Source of the DNA: Eubacteriales bacterium
GTDB lineage: Bacteria > Bacillota > Clostridia > Saccharofermentanales > UBA5734
Assembly: GCA_028685755.1 (NCBI GenBank)
Contig: JAQUDJ010000004.1
Coordinates: 20,035 to 75,340 of the forward strand
DNA length: 55,306 bases
Reading direction: 5' to 3'
The notes below the pieces were generated by a model. That model had not been told where the DNA came from. It worked only from the letters and a program-made list of their open reading frames with translations, and did not search any database. Both the position numbers and the translations under genes were made by a program. Position 1 is the stretch's first letter, and the number at the start of each line of letters is the position of its first letter. Positions 54,844 through 55,306 of the stretch are shown one piece after another.

Positions 54844-55306
54844 ATACCATCGTAAAACCGAAAATATATAATCATCAGCTTGCGACGCTTGTGATGATGT
54901 TCGGGCTACTACTTAGTAAGGTTAGTGGCCATTTACGAGAAATCTTGATCGTGCCCATGCTTGGTTATGGAATTAATTCGGATGCTTTTATTATTGGCTT
55001 CCAAATTCCGGACCTTTTTTACCAATTATTGGTTGGTGGCGCGATCGCAGCCGCAGTAACACCTAGCCTCTCACACGCCCTTGAGAAAGGTGAAGAGCGA
55101 ACGGGTTGGCGCAGTGTCAGTATCTTGATAAATTATGCCGCGATTGCGATGGTTGTCGCTGTTTTGCTTGGTGAATTACTGACGCCTCAGTTGATCTCAG
55201 CCTACAATCAGTCCAAATCGCCCGAAATCACGCAACTTGCAATGGGTGTTTCGCGAGCGCTTTTCCCCCAGACCTTTTTTATGATGTTGGCAGCATTAGC
55301 AATTGG
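54840..55306 (+). CDS. murJ: MurJ/MviN lipid II flippase (3' partial)
   Basis: About 155 residues are visible and the frame stays open to the end of the window. The N-terminal sequence LLLSKVSGHLREILIVPMLG and the following DAFIIGFQIPDLFYQLLVGG then AIAAAVTPSLSHALEKGEE match the start of MurJ/MviN of the MOP exporter superfamily, with at least three hydrophobic helices. MurJ flips lipid II across the membrane for peptidoglycan synthesis. GTG start overlapping the cinA stop by 4 bp. Confidence 0.9.
   Translation, partial: MNTIVKPKIYNHQLATLVMMFGLLLSKVSGHLREILIVPMLGYGINSDAFIIGFQIPDLFYQLLVGGAIAAAVTPSLSHALEKGEERTGWRSVSILINYAAIAMVVAVLLGELLTPQLISAYNQSKSPEITQLAMGVSRALFPQTFFMMLAALAI

Overview
The window is a chromosomal stretch of a Gram-positive anaerobe, most likely class Clostridia. 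The best marker is a SCIFF-type cysteine-rich peptide (31308-31454) followed by its radical SAM maturase. Supporting signs are the Firmicutes arrangement dnaG-rpoD-trmK-nif3, the run yifB-dprA-topA-trmFO, a YesL-family protein and strong AGGAGG ribosome binding sites. No phage, insertion sequence, transposase or CRISPR array was seen. Genes are densely packed, often with 1-17 bp overlaps (ATGA, GTGA or TTGA junctions). About one start in five is GTG or TTG.

Layout. 1-1973: end of a Tad-pilus-like locus (DUF5702-like and TadE-like proteins). 2130-8902: yerC, secA, purine nucleoside phosphorylase, S-adenosylhomocysteinase and an MTA/SAH deaminase; the last three form a salvage set for the products of SAM-dependent reactions. 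8941-9015: tRNA-Thr(CGT). 9155-10939: an orphan CopZ-like chaperone, a small clostridial protein, a 2H phosphoesterase and RidA. 10956-12476 (minus): an MFS transporter. 12614-18144: ECF sigma factor, zinc anti-sigma factor, polA, coaE and a small membrane protein, all tightly coupled. 18149-19240 (minus): ychF. 19436-26863: yifB, dprA, topA, trmFO, yesL. 26856-28513 (minus): dapA-dapB. 28617-33484: queA, tgt, yajC, SCIFF peptide, SCIFF maturase, gamma-carbonic anhydrase-like protein. 33521-38354: dnaG, rpoD, trmK, nif3-like gene and RNase P RNA. 38413-42490: a long-form PurM, rpsO and pnp. 42613-45954: a LacZ-like GH2 protein between tRNA-Pro(GGG) and tRNA-Trp(CCA). 46119-55306: proC, rnhA, nudF, ftsK, ygiQ, folD, cinA and the start of murJ.

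Most of the window is housekeeping: replication and recombination (polA, dnaG, topA, dprA, ftsK), protein export (secA, yajC), tRNA modification (queA, tgt, trmFO, trmK), lysine/peptidoglycan precursors (dapA, dapB), one-carbon and purine metabolism (folD, purM, PNP), and RNA processing (rnpB, pnp, rnhA). The features most worth a second look are these. (1) A full-length 1015-residue LacZ homologue in which, by eye alignment, both catalytic glutamates and the metal ligands are replaced, i.e. a probable pseudoenzyme. (2) Three genes (thpR-like, queA, dnaG) with no Shine-Dalgarno and a -10 box ending 6-8 nt before the start codon, suggesting leaderless mRNAs. (3) An RNase P RNA whose promoter and P1 helix lie in the 3' end of the nif3-like coding region. 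(4) An ECF sigma/anti-sigma pair coupled to polA. (5) A leaky-terminator hairpin between the SCIFF precursor and its maturase. (6) A long-form PurM of a kind I associate with Bacteroidetes. No wholly new multi-gene system is proven. All family calls are from reading the translated sequence, with no database search.
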